DNA of 14,177 nucleotides from Bacteroidota bacterium (GCA_023420435.1 JAEZWE010000221.1:1-14177); one strand, 5' to 3'. Shown: positions 1 to 6,898, numbered from the stretch's first letter. Notes: a model not told the origin generated them from the sequence alone. Program-made: numbers and translations.

Positions 1-41
1 ACCATTGCACGCTTTCCTGTTATTTGGCAAATTCTTGACAT
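1..41 (-). CDS. rpmB: Ribosomal protein L28, N-terminal fragment (cut by window edge)
   Basis: Only the first 13 codons plus two bases lie in the window. They read MSRICQITGKRAM, starting at the ATG complementary to 39-41, which is the conserved N-terminus of bacterial L28 as I know it from Bacteroidota. L28 is a structural protein of the 50S ribosomal subunit. A full-consensus promoter lies upstream (82-113), so the gene is probably transcribed separately from lnt, although no strong terminator is visible between them. The call rests on a short but characteristic stretch; the rest of the gene is off the left edge. Confidence 0.85.
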   Translation of the reverse strand, partial: MSRICQITGKRAM

Positions 42-81
42 ATCTCGATGTTCTTATTTACTACTTAAATATTTGAGAGTG

Positions 82-113
82 CAAAAATAGGAAGAATTTT
101 TTAGTTAGGCAAA
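82..113 (-). promoter_or_regulatory. Bacteroidota-type promoter for rpmB
   Basis: On the minus strand TTTG (113-110) is followed after 20 bases by TATTTTTG (89-82), an exact match to the Bacteroidota primary-sigma consensus TTTG-N19-21-TAnnTTTG. Transcription would begin near 78, giving a leader of about 36 bases before the rpmB ATG at 41. It lies in the space between the lnt stop and rpmB. Confidence 0.75.
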
Positions 114-139
114 TAATTCCAAATTAATTATTTTTATTT

Positions 140-1798
140 TTACTTTTTCACTTTGGGCAGTGCCTTTGTTTTTGATTTTTTTTCCTGAAACCATTTTATC
201 AATGCATAAAAAACAAGAAATCCTAATGCAAAGATGGAAACTCTGGAAAGCAAATCTCCAGCTCTCACATAAAAAGTTTTTTCTTCATACAGTTTTATTT
301 TTGCAGGAAGTGCGGTTTCATCTCCATAAAAAGTATCTTCCTGAACATCACCTAAAGCGTTGATATGCGCAGAAATCCCGGAATTTGCTGCCCTTGCAAT
401 TTCTCTTCGCGTTTCTATAGCACGAAGTTTGGCATAAGATAAAAGCTGTTGGTGTCCTTGCGTAACGCCCCACCAAGAATCATTGGTCATTATGGCTAAA
501 AAATTGGCTCCTTTTTTTACATATTCTGTGGTAAACTCACCATAGATACTTTCATAACAAATAATCGGTGCGAGTTTTCCTTTGTTGAAAGGATTTTTAA
601 AAATTTTTCTTTCTTCATCAATTCCCAAAGAAGCCACAGTTCCACCCAAATTAATCATGGCATTTCCCAAAAGTGGTTTCAAAACATTCATGTAAGGGAA
701 AATTTCTACACCGGGAACCAATTTTCCTTTATGATAAATCTGTGTTTTCTGATTTTCGGAAACTTGAACTGCAGTATTGTAACTTTCCACCATCAATCCT
801 TGTGAAGTTTTATAAGCATTTTTTGAAGCTTCCAATCCATTGGGGAAAAATTTATGCGAAGAAATTCCGGTCGCAAAAACAGAACCTGGATGTTTTGCAG
901 TAAATTTCCGCAGCGAATCCATAAGAATGCTTTTTTCAATTCCTCTTTCTGAAATGGATCCATAACCTGGAAGTGCAGTTTCCGGAGCAATATAAAAATC
1001 TATTTTTCCGGTGGAATTTTTCTGCGCTAAACTGAGCAAATCATTTAAAATCGTTAAACTGTCTTTGGAATATTTCTCGTGGTAAGGATCCAAATCCGGC
1101 TGTAAAAGCAATACGCTAACTTCACCTGAAGGTTTTTCATCAAATGAATTGTATTTCATCAAAGAAATAATCATGGGTAAAATAATTAATCCCAAAACAA
1201 TTGATGAATTTATCCATAAACTTTTTTGTTTTCTTCCTGCCTGCCAAATTCTTAGGGTGTAAAAAATCATCACATTCACAAGTAAAATCCAAAAACTACC
1301 TCCAGTAGCTCCCAAAGTATCATACCATTGAATCAGTTTAGGATAATCTGAAAAAACATTCCCTAAATTCAACCAAGGCCAAGTTAATTCCCAACCCAAA
1401 TGAAATTTTTCAAAACTCATCCAAATAGCGACAAAAAAGGCTAAACCAAAGTAAGTTCCCTGCCAGTTTTTATACCAGTGATACAGTTGAAAAACCAAGG
1501 AATACAACAGCGAATTCACCAAAACCGGAAAAACTACGGCCATTAAAGAATGGCTTCCATCAGGATTTTTTGATCCATACAACCAACCTGTTGTTACGAT
1601 ATTCCAAACGATGAAGGTAAGATAGGAAAGTCCGAAAACCATCCAACCTTTATTCTTCATTTTTGAAAATTTAGAAATTTCGTGTTCCATCATCAATAAT
1701 GGAACTAGTGCAAAAAATATAAAAAAAGGAACTCCATACGTAGGCCATGAAACGGAAAGCAAAATCGCCGAAATAAGCGCCAAAAGAAGATATTTCAT
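140..1798 (-). CDS. lnt: Apolipoprotein N-acyltransferase
   Basis: This is the inner-membrane enzyme that adds the third acyl chain to the N-terminal cysteine of diacylated lipoproteins, the last step of bacterial lipoprotein maturation. The 552-residue product has a hydrophobic N-terminal half with several membrane segments (from residue 1 to about 225), then a nitrilase-like (CN_hydrolase) periplasmic domain, and a final membrane helix near residues 517-535. The expected Glu-Lys-Cys triad is visible: E273 in APETALP, K359 in HKGKLVPG and C414 in IICYES, matching the order and spacing of E. coli Lnt. Length is close to the usual 500-550. The gene starts 37 bases after the pyrE-pyrF stop with no terminator between, so it is probably cotranscribed with it. 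A predicted lipoprotein substrate is encoded at 6117-6644. Confidence 0.95.
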   Translation of the reverse strand: MKYLLLALISAILLSVSWPTYGVPFFIFFALVPLLMMEHEISKFSKMKNKGWMVFGLSYLTFIVWNIVTTGWLYGSKNPDGSHSLMAVVFPVLVNSLLYSLVFQLYHWYKNWQGTYFGLAFFVAIWMSFEKFHLGWELTWPWLNLGNVFSDYPKLIQWYDTLGATGGSFWILLVNVMIFYTLRIWQAGRKQKSLWINSSIVLGLIILPMIISLMKYNSFDEKPSGEVSVLLLQPDLDPYHEKYSKDSLTILNDLLSLAQKNSTGKIDFYIAPETALPGYGSISERGIEKSILMDSLRKFTAKHPGSVFATGISSHKFFPNGLEASKNAYKTSQGLMVESYNTAVQVSENQKTQIYHKGKLVPGVEIFPYMNVLKPLLGNAMINLGGTVASLGIDEERKIFKNPFNKGKLAPIICYESIYGEFTTEYVKKGANFLAIMTNDSWWGVTQGHQQLLSYAKLRAIETRREIARAANSGISAHINALGDVQEDTFYGDETALPAKIKLYEEKTFYVRAGDLLSRVSIFALGFLVFYALIKWFQEKKSKTKALPKVKK

Positions 1799-1835
1799 AA
1801 GCTTCTTATTAATTCAAAAAAAAAGTAAAATAGTG

Positions 1836-3197
1836 TTAAGAAAGTGAATCTTCATAAGCGTTCCAACCTGCAATTTTGTATTGCAAAGAAGCTTGTTCAG
1901 GATTTTCTGATTTATAAATTCCTCTTCCTACAATCATAAAATCGGTTTTCAAATTTTTGAAAACATGTTCTGGTGTGTTATACTGCTGTCCTTTTCCATC
2001 TCCTTTATCTGCTAAATTAACACCAGGAGTAAACAATAAAAGTTCTGAAGGAAGCAGGTTTTGTGAAACTCCGCCAATGACATTAGGATGGGAAAGTGCA
2101 ATTTTTGTGGCTTCATCACGATAATTTTGATCGGTTAAAGTTCCTTTGGAAGACATTCCGATAATTGCAACAACACCAACATTACGGAAGCAATCTAAAC
2201 TTTCGTAACCACCAATAACTTGTGAAGTGACAAAATCTGCCCAATTCGAAATTTTGTAAGTTCCGTATGAAAATTGTAATTCCTGCGTATTTCCGATATC
2301 TGCAAATTTACGGTCTTCCATAATCAGGAAATTATGTTTTGAAGCGATATCTTTTAGCGCCAAAATCGTTTTTTCCTGATCAAAATCGGTGATGATATCA
2401 ATATGCGTTTTTAAAGCAACAATGTTAGGTCCAACTTTTTCGGCTAAATCCAACAATTCCTGCGTAGTGATAACATCTGCAGAAGCGATGAGATTTGATT
2501 TTTTTTCAATAGCAATTTCTAAAATTTTCTGTGCTACAGAATGTTGGGCATCTTTCAATTTATCTTCGTAGGAAAGTCTGGTTTCTTTTTCAAATTTTAT
2601 GGTATTTCCTGCCAAAAAATCGTTGATTCTGGTTACTTCATCATCAGAAAGCATCCCTTCTTCTTTCAACATTTTACAAACTTCTGTAATATTGAAAAGC
2701 GTGTGAACACGATATCCTTTTTCTTCCAACATTTGTTTTCCGCCTTGTTCCCGATCTAAAACCACCACGATATCCGAAACTGAAATTCCTTCGTATTCAA
2801 TTTCCGGAATGGTTTCTAAAAGCGATTTTCCGGAAGTAATAACATCTTCCACCAAAAGACAATTTTGTCCTTTCTGGTAAATTCCTTCAATTAATTTTTT
2901 CGTTCCGTAGCTTTTTGCTTCTTTTCTTTTAATAATTAACGGAATGTAGCTTTCCAAAGACATTGCTGTAGCCATTGGAAGCGCGGCATAAGGAACACCA
3001 CAAATAAGATCAACATTATCCAAAGGAAGCATTTCCAAAAGATAATCTGCAAGATGTTTCAAAATTTTGGGATCCGAGGCTAAAGGTCGCAAATCCACAT
3101 AAAAAGGACTTTCAATACCGCTTTTAAGAGTAAATCTTCCGAATTTGATGATGCCGAGTTTATAACACTCCAGGAAAAATTGTTTTTTACTTTCCAT
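1836..3197 (-). CDS. pyrEF: Bifunctional UMP synthase (OPRT-OMP decarboxylase fusion)
   Basis: The product catalyses the last two steps of de novo UMP synthesis: orotate plus PRPP to OMP, then decarboxylation to UMP. Residues 1 to about 200 are orotate phosphoribosyltransferase, with the PRPP-binding loop VEDVITSGKS (116-125) and CGVPYAALP (66-74). Residues about 208-453 are OMP decarboxylase, with LKTHIDI (262-268), EDRKFADIGNT (294-304; D295, K297, D300 with K263 forming the catalytic network), GQQYN (403-407) and VGRGIY (423-428). The domain order and motifs are those of animal and plant UMPS, and the decarboxylase is of the eukaryotic family rather than the short or type-2 PyrF seen in most bacteria. 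It is one uninterrupted 453-codon frame. The ATG at 3197 follows an excellent promoter (3217-3247), and lnt follows 37 bases downstream. pyrEF is a descriptive label for the fusion. Confidence 0.95.
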   Translation of the reverse strand: MESKKQFFLECYKLGIIKFGRFTLKSGIESPFYVDLRPLASDPKILKHLADYLLEMLPLDNVDLICGVPYAALPMATAMSLESYIPLIIKRKEAKSYGTKKLIEGIYQKGQNCLLVEDVITSGKSLLETIPEIEYEGISVSDIVVVLDREQGGKQMLEEKGYRVHTLFNITEVCKMLKEEGMLSDDEVTRINDFLAGNTIKFEKETRLSYEDKLKDAQHSVAQKILEIAIEKKSNLIASADVITTQELLDLAEKVGPNIVALKTHIDIITDFDQEKTILALKDIASKHNFLIMEDRKFADIGNTQELQFSYGTYKISNWADFVTSQVIGGYESLDCFRNVGVVAIIGMSSKGTLTDQNYRDEATKIALSHPNVIGGVSQNLLPSELLLFTPGVNLADKGDGKGQQYNTPEHVFKNLKTDFMIVGRGIYKSENPEQASLQYKIAGWNAYEDSLS

Positions 3198-3216
3198 TTA
3201 CTTTTTTAGATTTTTA

Positions 3217-3247
3217 CAAAATTACGGAAATACGTTTAAGGTTCAAA
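3217..3247 (-). promoter_or_regulatory. Promoter of the pyrE-pyrF/lnt unit
   Basis: On the minus strand TTTG (3247-3244), 19 bases and TAATTTTG (3224-3217) match the Bacteroidota consensus exactly in both boxes. Transcription would start near 3213, leaving about 15 bases before the ATG at 3197. No purine-rich Shine-Dalgarno sequence is present in that leader, as is normal for this phylum. Confidence 0.75.
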
Positions 3248-3280
3248 GTGAGGTTTTGCTGAATTTTATTTATTATTTTC

Positions 3281-3311
3281 AAAAAAAACGCCTCAAAAAA
3301 TGAGACGTTTT
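3281..3311 (-). terminator. Rho-independent terminator after the DUF1232 gene
   Basis: Read on the minus strand, the arms at 3311-3301 and 3295-3285 form an 11-bp stem (core CGTCTCA/TGAGGCG with one G-U pair) around a loop of five T, followed by an unbroken T tract to 3281. On the plus strand the G-U position becomes an A-C mismatch, so it favours minus-strand termination. It lies 16 bases beyond the DUF1232 stop and insulates that gene from the pyrE-pyrF promoter. Confidence 0.8.
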
Positions 3312-3326
3312 GTAAATTATTTATTG

Positions 3327-3668
3327 TTATTCTACAATTTCTGCATCAATAACATTTTGCAAATTTCCTTTTTTATTGGCTTCCCAAAGCAGAAACTTAT
3401 CCACTTCTTTCATGAGTTTTGGGAGTGCTAAGGAAAGTATCGCCAAATCATCCACTACACCCAAAACAGGAATCCCGATCTCGGGAATGAGATCAATGGG
3501 TGAAATTACATAAAGCATTCCTAAAACAGGTAAAATTAAATCGAGGGAATTTACTTTATACTCTCCTTTTCTCCAAAAATTAATCATTCGGAAAATATCA
3601 GGAATTTTTTTGATGAAACCTTTGTGTTTAATGGCTTGTCTTGCCAGTTCTAATTTTGAATATTTCAT
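3327..3668 (-). CDS. DUF1232 (YkvA-like) small membrane protein
   Basis: A 113-residue protein of the DUF1232/YkvA family. The family core is visible: a hydrophobic segment ending in YVISPIDLIPE (53-63) followed by VVDD (71-74), which is the SPxDLxP...DD signature. The N-terminus is basic and amphipathic (residues 1-35) and the C-terminal tail is polar. Members are predicted to associate with membranes. No reaction is established for the family that I know of, so no function is assigned. A promoter-like box lies just upstream (3696-3703) and a clear terminator just downstream, so it looks monocistronic, or the last gene reached by readthrough from tlpA. The ATG at 3668 is chosen because the family usually starts shortly before this core. 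Confidence 0.85.
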   Translation of the reverse strand: MKYSKLELARQAIKHKGFIKKIPDIFRMINFWRKGEYKVNSLDLILPVLGMLYVISPIDLIPEIGIPVLGVVDDLAILSLALPKLMKEVDKFLLWEANKKGNLQNVIDAEIVE

Positions 3669-3695
3669 TTTTCAGTTGTGCATTTTTATAACCCT

Positions 3696-3703
3696 CAAAA
3701 TTA
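3696..3703 (-). promoter_or_regulatory. Candidate -7 box for the DUF1232 gene
   Basis: TAATTTTG on the minus strand matches TAnnTTTG, 27 bases before the ATG at 3668. No clear TTTG lies at the expected upstream distance, so this is a partial match only. It sits in the 108-base space between tlpA and the DUF1232 gene. Confidence 0.4.
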
Positions 3704-3776
3704 AACAAATTATCTGCCAAGATTTATTAAACGGTTGTTAATAAAAACATAAAGTTATAATAGAAATAACAATATT

Positions 3777-4328
3777 TTATTTTAAAATTTGATCGATAAA
3801 TTTATTGACCGATTCGGAATTCCAGTCTTTTGTTGCATCTTCTTTTAATAGAATTCTACCATTTTCGTTGAGAAGAAATGTGGTAGGAAAAACTCTTGGC
3901 AAAATTTTATTATTAATCGGAGTTTGTGCGATATAAACCGGCGCTGTATAATTGTTTTCTTTAATAAATTTAACCACATCTTCTTCTTTATCCTGCATGG
4001 AAATTAAAACAAATTCTATTTTATCTTTTCTTTTCTGATAAAGTGCTTCAATACTAGGCCATTCCTTTCTACATGGAGGACACCAAGTTCCCCAAAAATT
4101 CAGAAAAACGATTTTTTTGCCGTAAAAATTTTTCAAATTAGTACTTGGAACGTTAATTCCTTTTAGTTCAATATTATAATCTGCTTCATCTACAGTTACC
4201 GCGTGCTCCACCGTTGCTACAGGGAAAAACTGATCTTTCAAAGTATCTTTAACTCCCGGAACAAAGGCTAAAACCAATAAAACCGCAACCAAAATGAGGT
4301 AAACAATATTTTTTTTCAGAAAATTCAT
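3777..4328 (-). CDS. TlpA-like membrane-anchored thioredoxin family protein
   Basis: A 183-residue protein with one N-terminal membrane helix (about residues 8-26) and a periplasm-facing thioredoxin-fold domain (about 45-183). The redox motif is WCPPC (C83, C86) and the cis-proline loop is FPTTF (P148). These are features of the TlpA/ResA/AhpC-TSA-like group, which reduces disulfides outside the cytoplasm, for example during cytochrome c maturation or lipoprotein folding; the substrate here is unknown. A single base separates its ATG from the stop of the upstream thioredoxin-like gene (TAA-T-ATG), strongly suggesting translational coupling. The two probably share a transcript with aroC. Confidence 0.9.
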   Translation of the reverse strand: MNFLKKNIVYLILVAVLLVLAFVPGVKDTLKDQFFPVATVEHAVTVDEADYNIELKGINVPSTNLKNFYGKKIVFLNFWGTWCPPCRKEWPSIEALYQKRKDKIEFVLISMQDKEEDVVKFIKENNYTAPVYIAQTPINNKILPRVFPTTFLLNENGRILLKEDATKDWNSESVNKFIDQILK

Positions 4329-4329
4329 A

Positions 4330-4902
4330 TTATATAAGTTCTAAAATTTCTTCAATAGCATCTTTTCCACGATTTTTTGCGTAGTACACTTGCAAATCGT
4401 TATAAAATTCGTCTTTAGAATAGGTTTCAGGATTTTCTTTAAATTTTTTCAACAGTTCAAATCCATATTTTGGTCGAGGTCCCCAAGAATTCAAAACCTG
4501 AAAATCTTTATCCAAAATCAAAATTTTAGGAATAGACTGCGTTCCGTTCGTTAAAAACTGATCGATTAAAGTGATATCAGAATCTCGAAGGAAAATTCTC
4601 ACTTCAGTTCCTAATTTTTCAAAAAATTGATTGACTGCGGGAACCGTTGCAGAAGCATCTCCACACCAAGCTTCAGAAATGATTAAAATTTTACCTGAAA
4701 AATTTTTATCCTTAAATTTTTGTTCCAGAATTTCATCAATTTTAAAAGTTTTCAATGTTCTTTCCATCCTATGAACGCCCAGTTCATAATATTCATGAAA
4801 TTCTTTTTCGGCATCATTTTTAGGGTTTTCAAATCGCTGTTTTGCAATTTCCATATATTCCTTAAAACTAACGGCTTTTTCCCAATAATTTTTCAATATC
4901 AT
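4330..4902 (-). CDS. Single-cysteine thioredoxin-fold protein (Thioredoxin_9-like)
   Basis: A 190-residue predicted cytoplasmic protein with no signal peptide. The N-terminal 65 residues are helical and charged. A thioredoxin fold follows, with AWCGDA (78-83) in place of the usual CxxC and a cis-proline loop SIPK (123-126). Only the first redox cysteine (C80) is retained; the second position is alanine. This matches the thioredoxin-like family with an AWCGD motif (Pfam Thioredoxin_9, from memory). Such proteins could act through a monothiol mechanism or bind partners, but the role is unknown. It lies 35 bases after the aroC stop and one base before tlpA, so it is likely in the same transcript as both. 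Confidence 0.85.
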   Translation of the reverse strand: MILKNYWEKAVSFKEYMEIAKQRFENPKNDAEKEFHEYYELGVHRMERTLKTFKIDEILEQKFKDKNFSGKILIISEAWCGDASATVPAVNQFFEKLGTEVRIFLRDSDITLIDQFLTNGTQSIPKILILDKDFQVLNSWGPRPKYGFELLKKFKENPETYSKDEFYNDLQVYYAKNRGKDAIEEILELI

Positions 4903-4937
4903 TTTTTACTTTTAAAATTATTTATGATTTTTTTTAA

Positions 4938-5999
4938 TTAAATTTTTCTAATTTTATTAATTAAATAGAGATCCGCCAAGATAAATGCGGCAAGATTCTC
5001 CACAATAGGAACCGCTCTTGGCACAACACAAGGATCATGTCTTCCTTTTCCTTCAACAATTACTTTATTACCAAATTTATCTACACTTTCTTGCGGTTGA
5101 ATAATGGTTGCAACCGATTTAAAAGCAACCCGGAAATAAATGTCCATCCCGTTAGAAATTCCACCTTGGATTCCTCCGGAGAAATTGCTTTTTGTGGAAA
5201 AATCTTCATTAAACAAATCGTTATGTTCTTTTCCGGTCATTTTTGCGCCACAAAATCCGCTTCCATATTCAAAACCTTTGGCTGCATTAATGTTCATCAT
5301 GGCTTTCGCCAATTCGGCTTGCAATTTCCCAAAAACAGGTTCACCAATTCCCACCGGAATATTTTTGATGACACAAGTTATCGTTCCACCAATAGTATTT
5401 CCTTCTTTTCTGATTTCTTTGATTTTTGAAATCATTTCCGACGCCGTTTTTTCATCAGGACAGCGAACTTCATTACTTTCAGTTTTGCTAAAATCTAAAT
5501 CCTGATAAGGTTTCATGCAAAAAATTTCACCAACTGATGAAACATAAGCATTAATTTCAATATTTTTAGGAAGAATTTGTTTTGCTAAAGCTCCTGCAGC
5601 AACCCAATTTACGGTTTCTCGAGCAGAAGATTTTCCGCCACCACGATAATCCCTGTTTCCAAATTTTTGATCATAAGTAAAATCTGCGTGAGAAGGGCGG
5701 TAAGAATCTTTAATATGCTGATAATCCTGCGTTTTGTGATTTTCGTTGGGAATGATGAAACCTATTGGAGTTCCGGTAGTTTTTCCTTCAAAAATCCCTG
5801 AAAGAAATTGTACGGTATCACTTTCTTTGCGTTGTGTTGTAATATTGGATTGTCCAGGTTTTCTACGATCCAATTGTTTTTGGACAGCTTCTAAATCAAT
5901 TTCAATTCCTGCAGGAAAATTATTGATTATCCCGCCATAAGCTTCACCGTGGCTTTCTCCAAAAGTACTTAGTGTAAGGAAATTTCCTAAATTAAACAT
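4938..5999 (-). CDS. aroC: Chorismate synthase
   Basis: It converts 5-enolpyruvylshikimate-3-phosphate to chorismate, the last step of the shikimate pathway, using reduced flavin. The 353-residue length is normal. All three family signatures are visible: GESHG (14-18) near the N-terminus, GGGKSSARET (120-129) and RHDPCVVPRAVPI (320-332). The ATG at 5999 gives the canonical start, a few residues before the conserved GNFLTLSTFGESHG segment. A -7 box ends only 4 bases before this ATG (6004-6011), which predicts a leaderless or nearly leaderless mRNA. Two thioredoxin-fold genes follow closely on the same strand; I see no pathway link between them and chorismate synthesis. Confidence 0.97.
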   Translation of the reverse strand: MFNLGNFLTLSTFGESHGEAYGGIINNFPAGIEIDLEAVQKQLDRRKPGQSNITTQRKESDTVQFLSGIFEGKTTGTPIGFIIPNENHKTQDYQHIKDSYRPSHADFTYDQKFGNRDYRGGGKSSARETVNWVAAGALAKQILPKNIEINAYVSSVGEIFCMKPYQDLDFSKTESNEVRCPDEKTASEMISKIKEIRKEGNTIGGTITCVIKNIPVGIGEPVFGKLQAELAKAMMNINAAKGFEYGSGFCGAKMTGKEHNDLFNEDFSTKSNFSGGIQGGISNGMDIYFRVAFKSVATIIQPQESVDKFGNKVIVEGKGRHDPCVVPRAVPIVENLAAFILADLYLINKIRKI

Positions 6000-6003
6000 A
6001 AAG

Positions 6004-6011
6004 CAAAGATA
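6004..6011 (-). promoter_or_regulatory. -7 box of the aroC promoter, 4 bases from the start codon
   Basis: TATCTTTG on the minus strand matches TAnnTTTG exactly. Only CTTT separates it from the aroC ATG, so the transcript should begin at or within a base or two of the start codon. A TTTT rather than TTTG lies at the -33 distance, so the upstream box is weak. Confidence 0.55.
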
Positions 6012-6055
6012 AGTTTTTTGAGATTTATAAAAAATTTCAAAATTTCTAAAAAAAT

Positions 6056-6090
6056 AAAAAAAAGACTGTTCGAAATGAACAATCTTTTTT
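6056..6090 (-). terminator. Rho-independent terminator after the glycine-zipper lipoprotein gene
   Basis: On the minus strand the arms AAAAAAGATTGTTC (6090-6077) and GAACAGTCTTTTTT pair around ATTTC, with one G-U pair, and the T tract runs to 6056. The plus strand reading has an A-C mismatch at that pair. It ends the gene at 6117-6644 and separates it from the aroC promoter. Confidence 0.75.
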
Positions 6091-6116
6091 CTGTTAATAT
6101 AAATGTTTTTACTAAT

Positions 6117-6644
6117 TTATTTTACTCTTCCATCTTTTCTATCTCCAGATCTACCAATTGTATAACCTGTTGCTCCACCAAGAACACCACCAATTACAGC
6201 ACCTGCAGCTGGATTTTTCTTACTAATGATAGCTCCAGCAGCAGCTCCACCAACAGTACCAATAATGGCTCCTTTTGCTGCTTTACTCATCCCTTTTTTC
6301 TGAGTTGTTTGTGTTGTTCCAGAATTTGAACTTCCTGAGTTTGAATTTCCAGAATTTACATAAACCGGACGATCTCTATAAACTGTTTCACGAACTACTG
6401 TATTTGTACTTCTGTTATTAGTTTGTCTAGATTTCTCTACTTGTGCAATACTATCCGCTTTTTTTTGCGTTTCATAAGCCATTCTTTCTTTTTCAATAGC
6501 TAACTTTTGCTTTTCAATTTCCAATTGTCTTTGTTGAAATTCAACTTTTTGTTGTTCAAGTGATTTTTCCGCTACCGAATTATTTTTATCACATGCCATT
6601 AACATTAAAACTGAAATGGCTCCTGTTAAGAATATCTTTTTCAT
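6117..6644 (-). CDS. Glycine-zipper lipoprotein with coiled coil (YMGG-like)
   Basis: A 175-residue exported lipoprotein. The signal peptide ends in lipobox LMAC (15-18), so C18 would be lipidated. Mature residues about 24-72 are rich in Q, E and K with heptad spacing and look like a coiled coil. A Ser/Asn/Gly/Thr-rich linker (about 97-117) follows, then a glycine zipper of repeated small-residue motifs (GAIIGTVGGAAAG, GAVIGGVLGGATG; 125-160) of the type that inserts in membranes or oligomerises. The tail is basic and polar (165-175). No enzymatic motif is present, and the specific role in the envelope is unknown. It is flanked by its own terminator and by the tRNA-Cys terminator, so it is monocistronic. 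I see no exact TAnnTTTG box upstream. Confidence 0.8.
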   Translation of the reverse strand: MKKIFLTGAISVLMLMACDKNNSVAEKSLEQQKVEFQQRQLEIEKQKLAIEKERMAYETQKKADSIAQVEKSRQTNNRSTNTVVRETVYRDRPVYVNSGNSNSGSSNSGTTQTTQKKGMSKAAKGAIIGTVGGAAAGAIISKKNPAAGAVIGGVLGGATGYTIGRSGDRKDGRVK

Positions 6645-6767
6645 AATTTTTAAATTTTAAGATTTAATCCTTACTGAAAGATTAAAAAAAGTTTATTATG
6701 AAATTTCTTTGGCAAGAATAAAACCAAGACTGTGTTAAAAAAATGTTAAAAATAAAATTTTTTAATC

Positions 6768-6802
6768 AAAAAAAAGCAAGAGCTTGAAAATCAAACTCTT
6801 GC
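6768..6802 (-). terminator. Rho-independent terminator of tRNA-Cys
   Basis: On the minus strand GCAAGAGTTTGA (6802-6791) pairs with TCAAGCTCTTGC (6787-6776) around a TTT loop: a 12-bp stem with a single G-U pair, followed by eight T residues (6775-6768). It starts 6 bases after the tRNA 3' end and is the strongest terminator in the window. Confidence 0.85.
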
Positions 6803-6807
6803 ATCTG

Positions 6808-6878
6808 AGGTACCTAGCGGATTCGAACCGCTGTAGATGGTGTTGCAGACCACTGCCTAGCCGCTCGGCCAAAGTACC
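6808..6878 (-). tRNA. tRNA-Cys (GCA)
   Basis: The 71-base minus-strand sequence folds into a cloverleaf: 7-bp acceptor stem (GGTACTT with AGGTACC), 3-bp D stem (GCC/GGC), 5-bp anticodon stem (GTGGT/ACCAT), loop CTGCAAC with anticodon GCA, and T arm AGCGG-TTCGAAT-CCGCT. The discriminator base is U73, the main identity element for cysteinyl-tRNA synthetase. CCA is not encoded. It has its own promoter box (6896-6903) and terminator (6768-6802), so it is a single-tRNA transcript between a lipoprotein gene and the DUF4403 gene. Confidence 0.97.
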
Positions 6879-6898
6879 ATTGTTTTTGTGGTCTGCAA
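6843..6898. repeat. 11-bp perfect inverted repeat: tRNA-Cys anticodon arm and its own promoter/leader
   Basis: The plus-strand sequence TTGCAGACCAC (6843-6853, inside the tRNA anticodon arm) is the exact reverse complement of GTGGTCTGCAA (6888-6898, overlapping the -7 box and the first leader bases). The arms are 34 bases apart. Matching stops at both ends. Confidence 0.9.

Noticed and set aside
114..139. Terminator after lnt
   Set aside because: The stretch is AT-rich with no stable GC-containing stem; readthrough towards rpmB cannot be excluded.
5037..5505. Two overlapping plus-strand open frames of 121-130 codons inside aroC
   Set aside because: They are antisense to a gene with full family motifs, overlap each other, and show no recognisable domain or plausible protein composition.
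6018..6329. Plus-strand open frame rich in Ser, Thr and Asn opposite the lipoprotein gene
   Set aside because: Its repetitive composition is the antisense of the Gly/Ala zipper codons; it also runs across the terminator at 6056-6090.
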